A DNA stretch of 64,000 nt from Hahella sp. HNIBRBA332 (GCF_030719035.1 NZ_CP132203.1:6780501-6844500); one strand, 5' to 3'; counted from the first letter of the stretch, positions 1-8,842 are shown. Notes: a model not told the origin generated them from the letters alone. Numbers and translations are program-made.

Positions 1-2
1 TC

Positions 3-1349
3 ACGTTGGCGGTGAACAGTATGGCGGACCATTTGCGGCGCTCATTCGAAGAACAGGTGGCCACCATTGAGTCGCTGCGCAAACTGGCGCTGCTGGATTC
101 CGTCACCGGGGTGCTGAACCGGCAGTCATTTGATAATCGCTTGCAGGCGGCTTTGGCGGGAGACGATGGCGACAGCGTCGGCGCGCTGCTGTTGGCGCAG
201 CTGTCAGGCCTGTCTGAGTACAACGACCAGTTTGGGAGAGAGCAGGGAGATGCGCTGCTCAAGCAGATGGCGGAAGTTATCCATGACGAGTGCCTGTCGC
301 ATATCGGTAGTTATGTGGGCCGGCGTGGCGGTGGTTGCTTCACCGTTTTTCTCAGCGGCTTGACGGACAATCGTGCGGAAACTGTGGCGGAGCGTTTGCT
401 GGAGAGGTTGACATCACTGCCGTTGATCAAGAGCTGGGGCGGCTCTAACCGCTTGCATATAGGGGTGGTCAATACAGAGGGGCGAACTCCCTTGGCGCAG
501 GTGCTGTCGGTGGCGGACTTCGCGATGCGGGTGGCGCAGAAATCCTGTACGAACGCATGGCGCAAGGGACGCAGCGGCGGACGCGAAGGAGGGCAAAAAC
601 CGCTTACGGCGACGGAATGGCAATCCATCTTGTTGTCGACGCTGGCGGAGAAGAAGTTTTATTTGCACTTTCAGCCAGTTCTGAGCGACGACTCTCGAAG
701 CTTTCTGTTCCATCAGGCGCTGGTGCGCATGAACATGGAGGGACGAGTGCTGGCGGCGGCGGAATTTCTTCCTATGGCGGACCGCTTTAATCTCGCGCTG
801 AAAGTCGACGCGCAAGTGCTGGAAGATGCGCTGACCAGATTGGCGGAGCATCATGAGGATGCTGCCTTTTGTGTCAGTCTGGCGGTATCCAGTATGCAGT
901 CGGCTGAGTTCGCAGATATGGTTGGCGTGATATTACGTCGTTTTCCCGCACAATGTCCGCGCTTGCTGCTGGAAGTTTCCGAACACGCATTGCAGGCGGC
1001 CTGGGCGGGGTTTGATCGTCTGTTACAGTTGCGTAATGAACTGGCTTTCCGTATCGTCATCAGCCGATTCGGCTCCACCGGTATGCCATTCGGGTATTTG
1101 AAAAGTTGTCCGGTGGACATGATCAAAATCGACCCGGGTCTGGTGAAAAATATTCATAAAGATCAGGGACATCAGTTTTATTTGCGCTCCATCGTGCAGA
1201 TTGCGCACTCACAGGCCATTAAAGTCATTGGCGTGGGCGTCGAGTCCCAGGAGGATTGGGACAGTCTGGTGCAGCTCGGGGTGGACGGCGCAATGGGATA
1301 TTATCTCTTTCGGCCTCAGGAAAGCCCGCCACATATGGCGGCGCCGTGA
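3..1349 (+). CDS. lapD: LapD-like degenerate GGDEF/EAL c-di-GMP receptor (3' part)
   Basis: The reading frame is open to the left edge, so the N-terminus (periplasmic and HAMP domains in LapD relatives) lies outside. What remains is a GGDEF-like domain starting near DSVTGVLNRQSF, followed by an EAL-like domain. Both look inactive: the GGDEF site reads RRGGGCF, the EAL motif reads QAL, and the usual EGVE segment reads VGVE, which removes a catalytic Glu. A protein with this pattern binds c-di-GMP rather than making or breaking it. In the Lap system it holds the LapG protease at the inner membrane to control adhesin release. LapG and the adhesin are not visible here, so the role is by family resemblance. 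It could instead be another degenerate dual-domain receptor. Confidence 0.75.
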   Translation, partial: TLAVNSMADHLRRSFEEQVATIESLRKLALLDSVTGVLNRQSFDNRLQAALAGDDGDSVGALLLAQLSGLSEYNDQFGREQGDALLKQMAEVIHDECLSHIGSYVGRRGGGCFTVFLSGLTDNRAETVAERLLERLTSLPLIKSWGGSNRLHIGVVNTEGRTPLAQVLSVADFAMRVAQKSCTNAWRKGRSGGREGGQKPLTATEWQSILLSTLAEKKFYLHFQPVLSDDSRSFLFHQALVRMNMEGRVLAAAEFLPMADRFNLALKVDAQVLEDALTRLAEHHEDAAFCVSLAVSSMQSAEFADMVGVILRRFPAQCPRLLLEVSEHALQAAWAGFDRLLQLRNELAFRIVISRFGSTGMPFGYLKSCPVDMIKIDPGLVKNIHKDQGHQFYLRSIVQIAHSQAIKVIGVGVESQEDWDSLVQLGVDGAMGYYLFRPQESPPHMAAP

Positions 1350-1387
1350 GCGGCGGAGCTTGAAGATTGCGAGGAGCGGCAATATCT

Positions 1388-2437
1388 ATGTGGCAGGCGA
1401 TAAAAGACTTTTTTAATGAACGCGGAGAAGAACTCGGCGATTACGTGGGAGGTGGTTTTTTGGCTAAATTGATTGGCGGCGCTCTGGGCGTTTATTTAGT
1501 CGTCGCATTGTTTGTGGGCTGGTACTGGAGTGACGAACCGGAGCTGTTTGAGGTGGGCCCCAACGCGAGAAGTGTGGTGACGGACCAGAACCGCCCGCTG
1601 GTGGTTGGCAGCACGACCACGGCGACGCTTATCACTCTGGTTGATACGTTACTGGAAAAGCCCGGTGGTTATATTTCCAACGATGTATTCCCTCCCGGCT
1701 TGTGGCTGGACAACATCTCCCATTGGGAATATGGCGTGCTGGTGCAAGTGAGAGATCTGAGCCGCGCCTTGCGTAAAGATATCAGCCGTTCACAGAGTCA
1801 GTCGACGGAAGACCGTGATCTGACAGTGGCGGAACCTCAGTTTAACTTTGACAGTCGTTCCTGGGTGATTCCCTCCACGGAAGATGAATACCGTCGTGGA
1901 TTGAAAGCGCTACGCAGCTACCTGAACCGCTTGTCTGATCCGAACAAACCTGACGCCCAGTTTTACGCCCGTGCAGACAACCTGCGCAACTGGCTGTCTG
2001 ATGTGGAGACTCGCCTTGGCAGCTTGTCGCAGCGGTTGAGTGAAAGCGTCGGCAAACGGCAGTTGGATATGGCGCTGGCTGGCGACAAGGCGGCGAAGCA
2101 GTCCACGCCGGGGCAGGGCGAGGTGGAGCTGAAGACTTCCTGGCTGGAAATTGACGATGTCTTTTATGAGGCGCGCGGCACCGCTTGGGCGTTGATTCAC
2201 ATACTCAAAGCCATTGAGGTGGATTTCGGCGATGTGTTGCGGGATAAGAACGCGGTCGTCAGTCTGCGTCAGATTATTGTTGAGCTGGAGGCGACTCAGG
2301 AGTCGGTTTGGAGTCCGGTCATTCTGAATGGCAGCGGCTTTGGCGTATTGGCCAACCACTCACTGACCATGGCGTCGTTCATCTCCCGGGCGAATGCGGC
2401 CATTATCGATTTGCGCAGTCTGTTGGCGCAGGGATAG
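1388..2437 (+). CDS. DUF2333 family membrane protein
   Basis: This is a 349-residue protein matching the DUF2333 family in overall look. One hydrophobic segment near residues 23-45 (LAKLIGGALGVYLVVALFVG) is followed by a long hydrophilic part, so it is probably a single-pass inner-membrane protein with a large soluble domain. I chose the ATG giving MWQAIKDFF because AGGAG lies about 12 bases upstream; an in-frame start seven codons earlier is possible. It follows the LapD-like gene by 38 bases and is probably co-transcribed with it. No catalytic motif is visible and the function is unknown. Confidence 0.7.
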   Translation: MWQAIKDFFNERGEELGDYVGGGFLAKLIGGALGVYLVVALFVGWYWSDEPELFEVGPNARSVVTDQNRPLVVGSTTTATLITLVDTLLEKPGGYISNDVFPPGLWLDNISHWEYGVLVQVRDLSRALRKDISRSQSQSTEDRDLTVAEPQFNFDSRSWVIPSTEDEYRRGLKALRSYLNRLSDPNKPDAQFYARADNLRNWLSDVETRLGSLSQRLSESVGKRQLDMALAGDKAAKQSTPGQGEVELKTSWLEIDDVFYEARGTAWALIHILKAIEVDFGDVLRDKNAVVSLRQIIVELEATQESVWSPVILNGSGFGVLANHSLTMASFISRANAAIIDLRSLLAQG

Positions 2438-2454
2438 TGCTGGCGCAGGGATAG
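2424..2454 (+). repeat. 14-bp direct repeat spanning a stop codon
   Basis: The 14-mer TGGCGCAGGGATAG occurs at 2424-2437 and again at 2441-2454, with a 17-bp period. The first copy contains the last codons and the TAG stop of the DUF2333 gene. The second is an exact copy just past the stop. It looks like a recent micro-duplication. Confidence 0.85.
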
Positions 2455-2473
2455 GAAGAGAAGGCTGAGAACG

Positions 2474-2511
2474 GCGCGCGTCAGAGAGGTAACGCGCGCA
2501 CGTTTTCTTTG
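2474..2511 (+). terminator. Intrinsic terminator of the DUF2333 gene
   Basis: An 8-bp inverted repeat (GCGCGCGT at 2474-2481, ACGCGCGC at 2492-2499) is followed by ACGTTTTCTTT. This fits a rho-independent terminator for the plus-strand operon. Its 3' half overlaps the last codons of the convergent aldo/keto reductase gene. Confidence 0.6.
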
Positions 2512-3257
2512 AAATGCTCGGGGTTGATGGTGCCAATAATGGCGCTGGATACGCCGGGGTGGGCGAATACAAACTCCATGCTTTTCCGCAATGGATCCTC
2601 ATGAGGGCCGACGCAGATATGGCCGCTGGCCAGCGCCTTTTTGATCAAAACTCCCTTTTGATGCGCCTGCGCATAGTCCAGCACGGGCTTTTCTTCCTGA
2701 TACTCCAAATTGTATGTCACCATGGCGACATCCCCTTGTTGCAGAGCGGCGATACCGCCCTCCACCGTCTTGCCGGAGAGCCCGATGGCGCGAATCATTC
2801 CTTTGGCCTTTAGTTCCGCCAGGGCTTGCAGCGTGCCTTCTTTCTGCAGAATCGCCATGTCATCGCCATCGGAGTGAATTAGCACAATGTCTATATAGTC
2901 TGTGCGCAGCCGTTGCAGACTGCGCTCGACGCTCATTCGGGTATGTTCTGGCGTGAAGTTGAAATAGGACTGCCCGTCAACGAACTCTTCACCTACTTTG
3001 CTGCAAATCACCCAACGCTGGCGGCGGCCTTGCAGCAGCCCGCCCAATCGGGTTTCACTGGAACCGTAAGCCGGCGCCGTATCAATCAGATTGACCCCCA
3101 AGTCTTCCGCCAAGCCAATCAGCGCCAGGGCTTGCTGATCATCAGGAATTTTGAAGGCGGTGGGGTACTTTACGCCCTGATCACGACCCAGCTTCACTGT
3201 GCCTAAACCGAGCAAGCTGACTTCAATGCCAGTGTCGCCGAGCGGACGATATTTCAT
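2481..3257 (-). CDS. Aldo/keto reductase
   Basis: This is a 258-residue (beta/alpha)8 aldo/keto reductase, an NAD(P)H-dependent carbonyl reductase of unknown substrate. The catalytic tetrad is visible: Asp and Tyr in DTAPAYGSSE, Lys in CSKVGE, and His in VLIHSD. It is somewhat shorter than classical members of 300 or more residues, like the bacterial YghZ/Tas-type short forms. The start MKYRPLG has AGGAG eight bases upstream and overlaps the stop of the preceding oxidoreductase by 4 bp (ATGA), so the two genes are translationally coupled. A longer in-frame start (MAGDAF) is less likely. Confidence 0.85.
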   Translation of the reverse strand: MKYRPLGDTGIEVSLLGLGTVKLGRDQGVKYPTAFKIPDDQQALALIGLAEDLGVNLIDTAPAYGSSETRLGGLLQGRRQRWVICSKVGEEFVDGQSYFNFTPEHTRMSVERSLQRLRTDYIDIVLIHSDGDDMAILQKEGTLQALAELKAKGMIRAIGLSGKTVEGGIAALQQGDVAMVTYNLEYQEEKPVLDYAQAHQKGVLIKKALASGHICVGPHEDPLRKSMEFVFAHPGVSSAIIGTINPEHFKENVRALPL

Positions 3258-4456
3258 GAAAGCATCTCCTGCCACACTGGCGCGCTGATGCCGGGGCGGG
3301 GAAGGAAGCTTAAGGTTCCCAGATCGCTTGCTGTTCCGGGCTCGACGCCGTCCGCCTGCAGTTGCGCCATGACGGTGTCGACCAGATTCGGCGTCAGCGC
3401 CAGTTTGGTTGGCCAGCAGGTCAGAATATTCTTTTCACTGTGAACGAACGCGGTATCCGGACGCAGCATGCCTTTTTGCTGAGGCTCTGCTCGATGGATC
3501 AGGAAGCTGGACCAGCGGGATTCGCCAAGGTCAATCCAGGGGAGAAGATCTTTCACCAGGGTTTTGGCGGAATTGATCTGCGTTTCGCGATCAAGCTCTA
3601 CCCCGGTTTCCGCCAGATTGCCGCCCAAGTACCAGACGGGCTGGCCGTCCTGCATGTAGTGGGTGGTGATGGTCAGCAATGGCTTGGAGCCGGCTCCGAT
3701 GCAATGCGCGTAAACCGGGTGCGGATATTGATGGCGTACGATCACCATGTGCAGGGGCCTGCGCTGCATGGCGGGGCGATGCAGTTGGGCGCCGTGCAGA
3801 ACGCTTTCATTGCCTTCTCCCGCTGCGAGGATAAAGCGCTTGGCCTTGACACGCACGCGTTTGTTCTTGCCGACCAAGTGCATCTCCACGATTTCCCCTT
3901 GGTCCTGCACCAATGTGCCGGGCTGGGTGCAGTCATACTGGAGAATACCATCGTTGAAAGGGGCGATCAGTGCATTGATTACTGTGGGGACGTCCAGTAC
4001 TAATTCATTCAGTGCGTAGAAGTTGCCATGGAAATCCGGCGTATTGAATGCGGCGGGACGTTCAATGGAGGCGTCTCCAGAAACTTTGCCGCGTACGGCC
4101 TTACTGGCGAAGAACGCCGTCAGTTTGGAAACAAGACGGTCGCGGGACCACATGTAGTGATATTCGGAGAGCACGCGAGCGGAGCTGAGATCCACGTCTC
4201 CCTCGCCTTTGAGGCAGGCGCGCCAGCGATCCGGCATTTCCGAAATGGCGTTAGCGGCGGTGGTTAGCGCGCCGTTGAGGGTGTACTTGGCGCCGCCATG
4301 AATAATGCCCTGTGAACGAACGCTTTGTCCGCCGCCCAGGGTTTTCTTCTCCAATAGCAGCGTGCTATAGCCCGCTTTGCGAAGCCGATAGTTCAGCCAT
4401 AGCCCAGCGATTCCCCCGCCGATAATGACGACATCTGTCTCTAGAGTTTCTGCCAT
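3254..4456 (-). CDS. FAD-dependent oxidoreductase (DAO family)
   Basis: This 400-residue flavoprotein of the glycine/D-amino-acid oxidase superfamily has an N-terminal Rossmann motif (VVIIGGGIAGL) followed by the acidic ribose-binding strand LLLEKK. QSVRSQGIIHGG matches the substrate-side region of the family, where a pyrophosphate-binding loop recurs. The substrate cannot be deduced. It is the first gene of a two-gene minus-strand operon with the aldo/keto reductase, so the pair probably acts on the same small metabolite. A good promoter lies just upstream. Confidence 0.8.
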   Translation of the reverse strand: MAETLETDVVIIGGGIAGLWLNYRLRKAGYSTLLLEKKTLGGGQSVRSQGIIHGGAKYTLNGALTTAANAISEMPDRWRACLKGEGDVDLSSARVLSEYHYMWSRDRLVSKLTAFFASKAVRGKVSGDASIERPAAFNTPDFHGNFYALNELVLDVPTVINALIAPFNDGILQYDCTQPGTLVQDQGEIVEMHLVGKNKRVRVKAKRFILAAGEGNESVLHGAQLHRPAMQRRPLHMVIVRHQYPHPVYAHCIGAGSKPLLTITTHYMQDGQPVWYLGGNLAETGVELDRETQINSAKTLVKDLLPWIDLGESRWSSFLIHRAEPQQKGMLRPDTAFVHSEKNILTCWPTKLALTPNLVDTVMAQLQADGVEPGTASDLGTLSFLPRPGISAPVWQEMLS

Positions 4457-4486
4457 TCGGTGGCTCCATTACGAAAAATGCGCGCC

Positions 4487-4515
4487 ATTATAGCTGTTCG
4501 TCAGACCGAACCCAA
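4487..4515 (-). promoter_or_regulatory. Sigma-70 promoter of the oxidoreductase operon
   Basis: Read on the minus strand there is TTGGGT (4510-4515), a 17-bp spacer and a perfect TATAAT (4487-4492), about 30 bases upstream of the FAD oxidoreductase ATG. Spacing and the -10 are ideal; the -35 is partial. Confidence 0.6.
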
Positions 4516-4606
4516 ACCCGCCGCGAGCATCATGAACAAGATTTAAAAGCCTGATGGCTCCTCCGACGCTGTGCTAAACTCGCCTCCGGTTTGAAAGAGC
4601 GGCGAC

Positions 4607-5881
4607 ATGGCGAGATTCCTTTACACACTCATTTATTACCTGATACTTCCTCTAATTCTAGCCCGTCTATACTGGCGAGGTCGTGCGGCGCCCGCCTATC
4701 GGCTGCGCTGGCGGGAACGTTTAGGATGGTTCAACGCGCCAGTGTTCGCACAGCGGCCGCTCTGGATTCACAGTGTCTCCGTTGGCGAAACGGTTGCGGC
4801 GGCGCTGTTGGTGAATCGCCTTCTGAAAGAGCATCCGGAACGTCCTATTATCGTGACCACCATGACGCCCACTGGGTCGGAGCGGGTGAAAGCGTTATTT
4901 GGCGATCGCGTATTTCATGTCTACGCGCCTTATGATCTTCCCGGGCCTGTTGTGCGCTTTCTGCGTCGCCTGAATCCGTGCGCCCTGATCATTATGGAAA
5001 CCGAGTTATGGCCTAACTGGATTGCTTTGTGTGCTGCGCAGGGCATACCTACAATGGTGGCCAATGCGCGGCTTTCAGAGCGCTCCGCCAGAGGATATGG
5101 CAAAGTCTCCGCTATAACCCGACCAATGCTGCAGAAACTGTCCTGGGTGGCGGTGCAAAACGCTGTGGATGGCGGCCGTTTTGTGGCCCTGGGCTTACCC
5201 CAGGAGCGTCTCAGCGTCACAGGCAGCATTAAATTCGATATCAGCGTCAGTGACGAGCTACGCGCACAGAGCTTGGCGCTTCGGGACGATTGGGGTGGAC
5301 CCAAACGCTTTGTATGGGTGGCCGGAAGCACCCATGAGGGCGAAGACTCTGTGATTCTGGCTGCGCATCAACAACTGCTGGCGCATCATCCTGACGCTCT
5401 TCTGGTGATCGTTCCCAGGCATCCTGAGCGCTTTGATAAAGTGAGCGAGGATATCCTGCGGGCTGGTTTGCGCATGGTCAGACGCAGTAGCAATGAAACT
5501 GTGACCCCGGAGACGCAGGTTTTGCTCGGCGACACCATGGGGGAACTGCTGCGCTTTTACGCCGCCGCAGACTTGGCTTTTGTCGGAGGAAGCCTGGTCG
5601 ATACGGGAGGGCATAACCCGTTGGAGCCTGCAGCGGTGGGTAAACCTGTGCTGATGGGGTCGGCTGTGTTCAATTTTTCGGATATTTGCGCGCAACTGGA
5701 GCAGGCGCAAGGACTGCGTTTTGTTGAGCGGGGAACGCTGGGAGATGTTTTGTTGGCGTTGTGTGGCGATGAAGCTGCTCGGCGTCGTATGGGGGAGGCG
5801 GCGTCTAACGTCGTCATTGATAATCGTGGGGCCCTGGATCGATTGCTGGAAGGCGTCCTCCGGCAAGCGCCCGAAAGCTGA
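4607..5881 (+). CDS. waaA: 3-deoxy-D-manno-octulosonic acid (Kdo) transferase
   Basis: WaaA/KdtA adds Kdo from CMP-Kdo to lipid IVA at the cytoplasmic face of the inner membrane, the first step of LPS core synthesis. At 424 residues it has the usual length. It starts with a membrane anchor (LYTLIYYLILPLIL) and the conserved RWRERLGWF. The catalytic Glu lies in HSVSVGE. The donor site shows AGSTHEGE and the C-terminal GGHNPLEPA. It is monocistronic, divergent from the FAD oxidoreductase and convergent with tolC, with a shared terminator. The number of Kdo residues added cannot be told from sequence. Confidence 0.97.
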   Translation: MARFLYTLIYYLILPLILARLYWRGRAAPAYRLRWRERLGWFNAPVFAQRPLWIHSVSVGETVAAALLVNRLLKEHPERPIIVTTMTPTGSERVKALFGDRVFHVYAPYDLPGPVVRFLRRLNPCALIIMETELWPNWIALCAAQGIPTMVANARLSERSARGYGKVSAITRPMLQKLSWVAVQNAVDGGRFVALGLPQERLSVTGSIKFDISVSDELRAQSLALRDDWGGPKRFVWVAGSTHEGEDSVILAAHQQLLAHHPDALLVIVPRHPERFDKVSEDILRAGLRMVRRSSNETVTPETQVLLGDTMGELLRFYAAADLAFVGGSLVDTGGHNPLEPAAVGKPVLMGSAVFNFSDICAQLEQAQGLRFVERGTLGDVLLALCGDEAARRRMGEAASNVVIDNRGALDRLLEGVLRQAPES

Positions 5882-5895
5882 TCACCAGAATAAAT

Positions 5896-5924
5896 AAAAA
5901 GCCGCAACTCAGTGCGGCTTTTTT
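5896..5924. terminator. Bidirectional terminator between waaA and tolC
   Basis: AAAAAGCCGCA and TGCGGCTTTTTT form a stem with a 6-base loop and T/A tracts on both sides. It can stop transcription from waaA (plus) and tolC (minus). Confidence 0.9.
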
Positions 5925-5940
5925 AATGCTTGCAGAGGGT

Positions 5941-7269
5941 TTAACGGGTCAGCACGTTGACTGGCTCCGCCAACCATTTGTTCAGCTCATTGATGTCGTT
6001 GACCGACAAGACGCCAGCAGTTTGCTTGAACGACAGCGTGTTCAGCACGAAGTCGTAACGCGCGTTGGCGTAGTTGCTGAGGGAAGCGTAATAGCGACGC
6101 TCTGAGTCCAGAACTTCAACGATATTGCGCGTTCCGACATCATAGCCGGCGCGAGTCGCTTGCAGGGCGCTCTCGGAGGAAATGATCTCCTGTCTGCGAG
6201 CCTGGATCGATTCAATATTGGTTTGCAGAGTCCGGTAAAGACTGCGTAGTTGCAGACGAATATTGCGCTGCGCGGTGTTCAATGACTGCTCAGCCTGTTC
6301 CAGACGATAGCTTGCCTGGCGCACCCCGGACTGGGTTGCTCCACCGGTATAGATGGGAACTGAAAGATTTAACGACACGGACAAATCATTGCTGCGTTCA
6401 TCCGCTGCGCCACGGCCGTCGGACTCACTGAAGCCATAGCTCGCCTTAGCGTCGAGGGTCGGGTAATGGCCGGCTTTTTGTGCGGAAACGCTGCTCTGAG
6501 CGCTTTGTACGCTCCAGCTGGCCGCCAAAACCTGAGGGTTGTTGGCGAAAGCGATTTCTTCCCACTTCACGGCAGAGTCGGGCGATACCTGTACGACAGG
6601 GAAGCCCTCACTGAGCACCTGTACGGTATCGGTATAATCGCCCGTGATGCGCTGCAGGCTCTCCAGTGCGACATCCAGTTGCCCTTGTGCGTTGATGCGG
6701 GACACTTTGCCGGAATCATAGGTTGCTTTCGACTCATGGACTTCTGTAATTGCGATAAGTCCGACTTCAAAGCGCTCTTTCGCTTGCTCCCATTGGCGCT
6801 GAAAAGCTTCTTCGGCGCGTTTGGCTGTGATCAGATTGTCCCAGGCGCGCAGCACGCCGAAATACGCATCGGCGGTGCGGAACAGTAAATCCTGCTCTGC
6901 GCTGCGCAAGTCCTCATCGGCCCGATTACGGGAGTATTTACTGGCTTGGTAGCTGTAGTAGGTGTCGAGCTTCAACAATGGCTGAGTCAATGTGACTTCG
7001 CCGCCTTGGCTGACGTAACTGTCATCCGGGGTGAGCCGAGTGTCCACATCATGATGGGCGACGCTGGCTCCGGCGCCGACGCTGGGCATCAGATCTGCAC
7101 GAGTTTGAATGACACTTTCTGCTTCCGCATTTCTTCCCGCCAAAGCGGCCGCCAGCTCAGAGTCGTATTGCAGGGCTTTATTGTAGGCGGTGGCGAGATC
7201 CATGGCTTGAGTGGAGGCGCTAAGGCATAGCGCCCCGATTGAGATAAGCAATTTGCTTGGTCGGAACAT
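5941..7269 (-). CDS. tolC: TolC-like outer membrane efflux channel
   Basis: TolC trimers form the outer-membrane duct for tripartite efflux pumps and type I secretion. The protein is about 442 residues, with a signal peptide (MFRPSKLLISIGALCLSASTQA) and then MDLATAYNKAL, the typical start of the outer-membrane efflux protein repeat. The two repeated efflux domains contain long coiled-coil helices (ENLITAKRAEEAF in the first; ARRQEIISSESALQATRAGY in the second). I chose the ATG that begins the signal peptide; an in-frame GTG four codons earlier also exists. In Pseudomonas tolC lies beside thiC and nudF. Here thiC is absent and nudF follows divergently. No pump genes are adjacent. Confidence 0.92.
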   Translation of the reverse strand: MFRPSKLLISIGALCLSASTQAMDLATAYNKALQYDSELAAALAGRNAEAESVIQTRADLMPSVGAGASVAHHDVDTRLTPDDSYVSQGGEVTLTQPLLKLDTYYSYQASKYSRNRADEDLRSAEQDLLFRTADAYFGVLRAWDNLITAKRAEEAFQRQWEQAKERFEVGLIAITEVHESKATYDSGKVSRINAQGQLDVALESLQRITGDYTDTVQVLSEGFPVVQVSPDSAVKWEEIAFANNPQVLAASWSVQSAQSSVSAQKAGHYPTLDAKASYGFSESDGRGAADERSNDLSVSLNLSVPIYTGGATQSGVRQASYRLEQAEQSLNTAQRNIRLQLRSLYRTLQTNIESIQARRQEIISSESALQATRAGYDVGTRNIVEVLDSERRYYASLSNYANARYDFVLNTLSFKQTAGVLSVNDINELNKWLAEPVNVLTR

Positions 7270-7666
7270 AACGTCGGGCACCCCTCTTTAACAGTCCGGG
7301 TTGTGTGGAGTAAACACTTGAAAATTCGTATGAATTAAAAATGCCGCACAGTTTAACGCAGAATGCGTCTCATTAGATCACGAAGTGAGGAAATAAATCA
7401 TTACGTATGTATACGGTGATTACATGGGGCGCTATCTTCGGTTATTTATAGGCTCCGCGCAATAGCGCCCGGGTGAGGTGGCGTTGCATGGTCTACACTG
7501 CTAACTCGCTTTGAACTCAAATCTTGGCGGCTTTAAGTCCGGGCAATAAGCCGTAAAGCCATTGCAATCGAAAATGGTTTAACATGAAATGATTGCGCTT
7601 ATCTGAGCGAAAACCCGCGCCAGAAAGGGCGATACGAAATCCGTATACATGAGTGAGAGGTGAAAG
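7270..7666. other. tolC-nudF divergent intergenic region
   Basis: About 400 bases contain no credible gene. They should hold the promoters of tolC and nudF. A perfect 9-bp inverted repeat, GGGCGCTAT (7427-7435) and ATAGCGCCC (7462-7470), is separated by 26 bases. A smaller one, ATACG-N5-CGTAT, lies about 30 bases before nudF. I see no convincing -35/-10 pair, TPP riboswitch or terminator. Confidence 0.5.
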
Positions 7667-8314
7667 GTGAAGCAGGATACCCAGAAACTGCCGGCGGACA
7701 GCCAATTTGGTAGGGACGATGTGGAAGTAATCTCCAGGCAGATTGGCTATCAGGGATTCTTTTCTATCCAGAAACTCGAACTCAGGCATAAATTGTTCGC
7801 AGGCTCCTGGTCTGAGCCTATTCGCCGGGAGCTGTTTGTGCGCGGCGGCGCCACCTGTATGCTTCCCTATGACCCGGTGCGCGATCAGGTAGTGCTTTGT
7901 GAACAGTTCCGTATTGGAGCCCTGTATGAAGGCTCTTCGCCCTGGTTGATGGAACTGGTGGCGGGCATCAATGAGGAAGGTGAGACGCCGGAAAGCGTTG
8001 CGTGTCGCGAAGCACAGGAAGAGGCGGGGCTGGAAGTAAAGGCCTTGCGCAAAATTCACCACTATCTGCCTTCTCCTGGCGGAAGCTCAGAAGCCATTGA
8101 CCTGTATTGTGGCTTGGTGAATGCGGAAGGGGTTGAAGGGCTGTATGGATTGCCCCATGAAGGAGAGGATATTCGTGTGCATGTGGTGAGTCGCGAGCAG
8201 GCCTATGCATGGATGGGAAGCGGTCGCATCAAGGATGCAGCAGGGATCATTGCGTTACAGTGGCTGCAATTGAACCGCGAGCAATTGTTCGCCGAGTGGC
8301 GCGAGTTTTTATGA
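7667..8314 (+). CDS. nudF: ADP-ribose pyrophosphatase (Nudix)
   Basis: NudF hydrolyses ADP-ribose to AMP and ribose-5-phosphate. The 215-residue protein has a full Nudix box: GINEEGETPESVACREAQEEAG fits GX5EX7REUXEEXG, with the metal-binding Glu residues intact. The GTG start is preceded by GAGAGGTGAAAG. It heads the conserved gammaproteobacterial cluster nudF-yqiB-cpdA-yqiA, and only about 30 bases separate it from yqiB. Confidence 0.93.
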   Translation: MKQDTQKLPADSQFGRDDVEVISRQIGYQGFFSIQKLELRHKLFAGSWSEPIRRELFVRGGATCMLPYDPVRDQVVLCEQFRIGALYEGSSPWLMELVAGINEEGETPESVACREAQEEAGLEVKALRKIHHYLPSPGGSSEAIDLYCGLVNAEGVEGLYGLPHEGEDIRVHVVSREQAYAWMGSGRIKDAAGIIALQWLQLNREQLFAEWREFL

Positions 8315-8347
8315 GATGATGAATACTTCCATTACGAAGGAGAATGC

Positions 8348-8791
8348 GTGAAACAACGGTACGTGCCAGACATCGCCCAATTCGGAGCTATCTGTGAGGC
8401 GAATTACTTTCGCCTGAGCAAGCTCGTCGCCGATAGGGAAGCCGGCTCGGAGGTCACCTATTCGCTGCATAATCATGCCGCCTATCTGGGGTTAATCCGT
8501 ATAAAGGTGCTGGAATCCAGTCGTTATACTAACCTCTTGTTTTTGGAACAGGTTCACGCGATCGGTCGGTGGGTGAACAACCCTCAGTTAACGGTTCGGA
8601 TATATCATGACGCACGTATGGCGGAAGTCATTAGCGCGGTGAATCACGCCCGAGTAGAGGCGGTGAACGATTATCCTAACGGCAAAATGCATTTACCTGA
8701 TGAAAAACTGCAACTAAACCAGTTTCTTTCCGAGTGGCTGAATTATTGTCTGCATCATGGTCATTCGACGGAAGAGCTGAGAAACTTATAA
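8348..8791 (+). CDS. yqiB: DUF1249 family protein YqiB
   Basis: This 147-residue cytoplasmic protein belongs to the DUF1249 (YqiB) family and is recognised by its N-terminal YVPDIAQFGAICEANYFRL and its place between nudF and cpdA. It has no signal peptide or membrane segment, and the family has no established biochemical function. The GTG start has AAGGAGAAT a few bases upstream, a strong ribosome binding site, and the gene is probably co-transcribed with nudF. Confidence 0.88.
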   Translation: MKQRYVPDIAQFGAICEANYFRLSKLVADREAGSEVTYSLHNHAAYLGLIRIKVLESSRYTNLLFLEQVHAIGRWVNNPQLTVRIYHDARMAEVISAVNHARVEAVNDYPNGKMHLPDEKLQLNQFLSEWLNYCLHHGHSTEELRNL

Positions 8792-8796
8792 TCCCT

Positions 8797-8842
8797 CCGG
8801 CTCATTGTTAGCCGGCTGATTCAGGGACGAGTAGACAGCCGG
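8797..8842 (+). other. Mutually exclusive hairpins after yqiB
   Basis: CCGGCT (8797-8802) can pair with AGCCGG (8810-8815). The overlapping CCGGCT at 8812-8817 can instead pair with AGCCGG at 8837-8842. No T-tract follows, so this is not a standard terminator. Its role is unknown. Confidence 0.4.
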
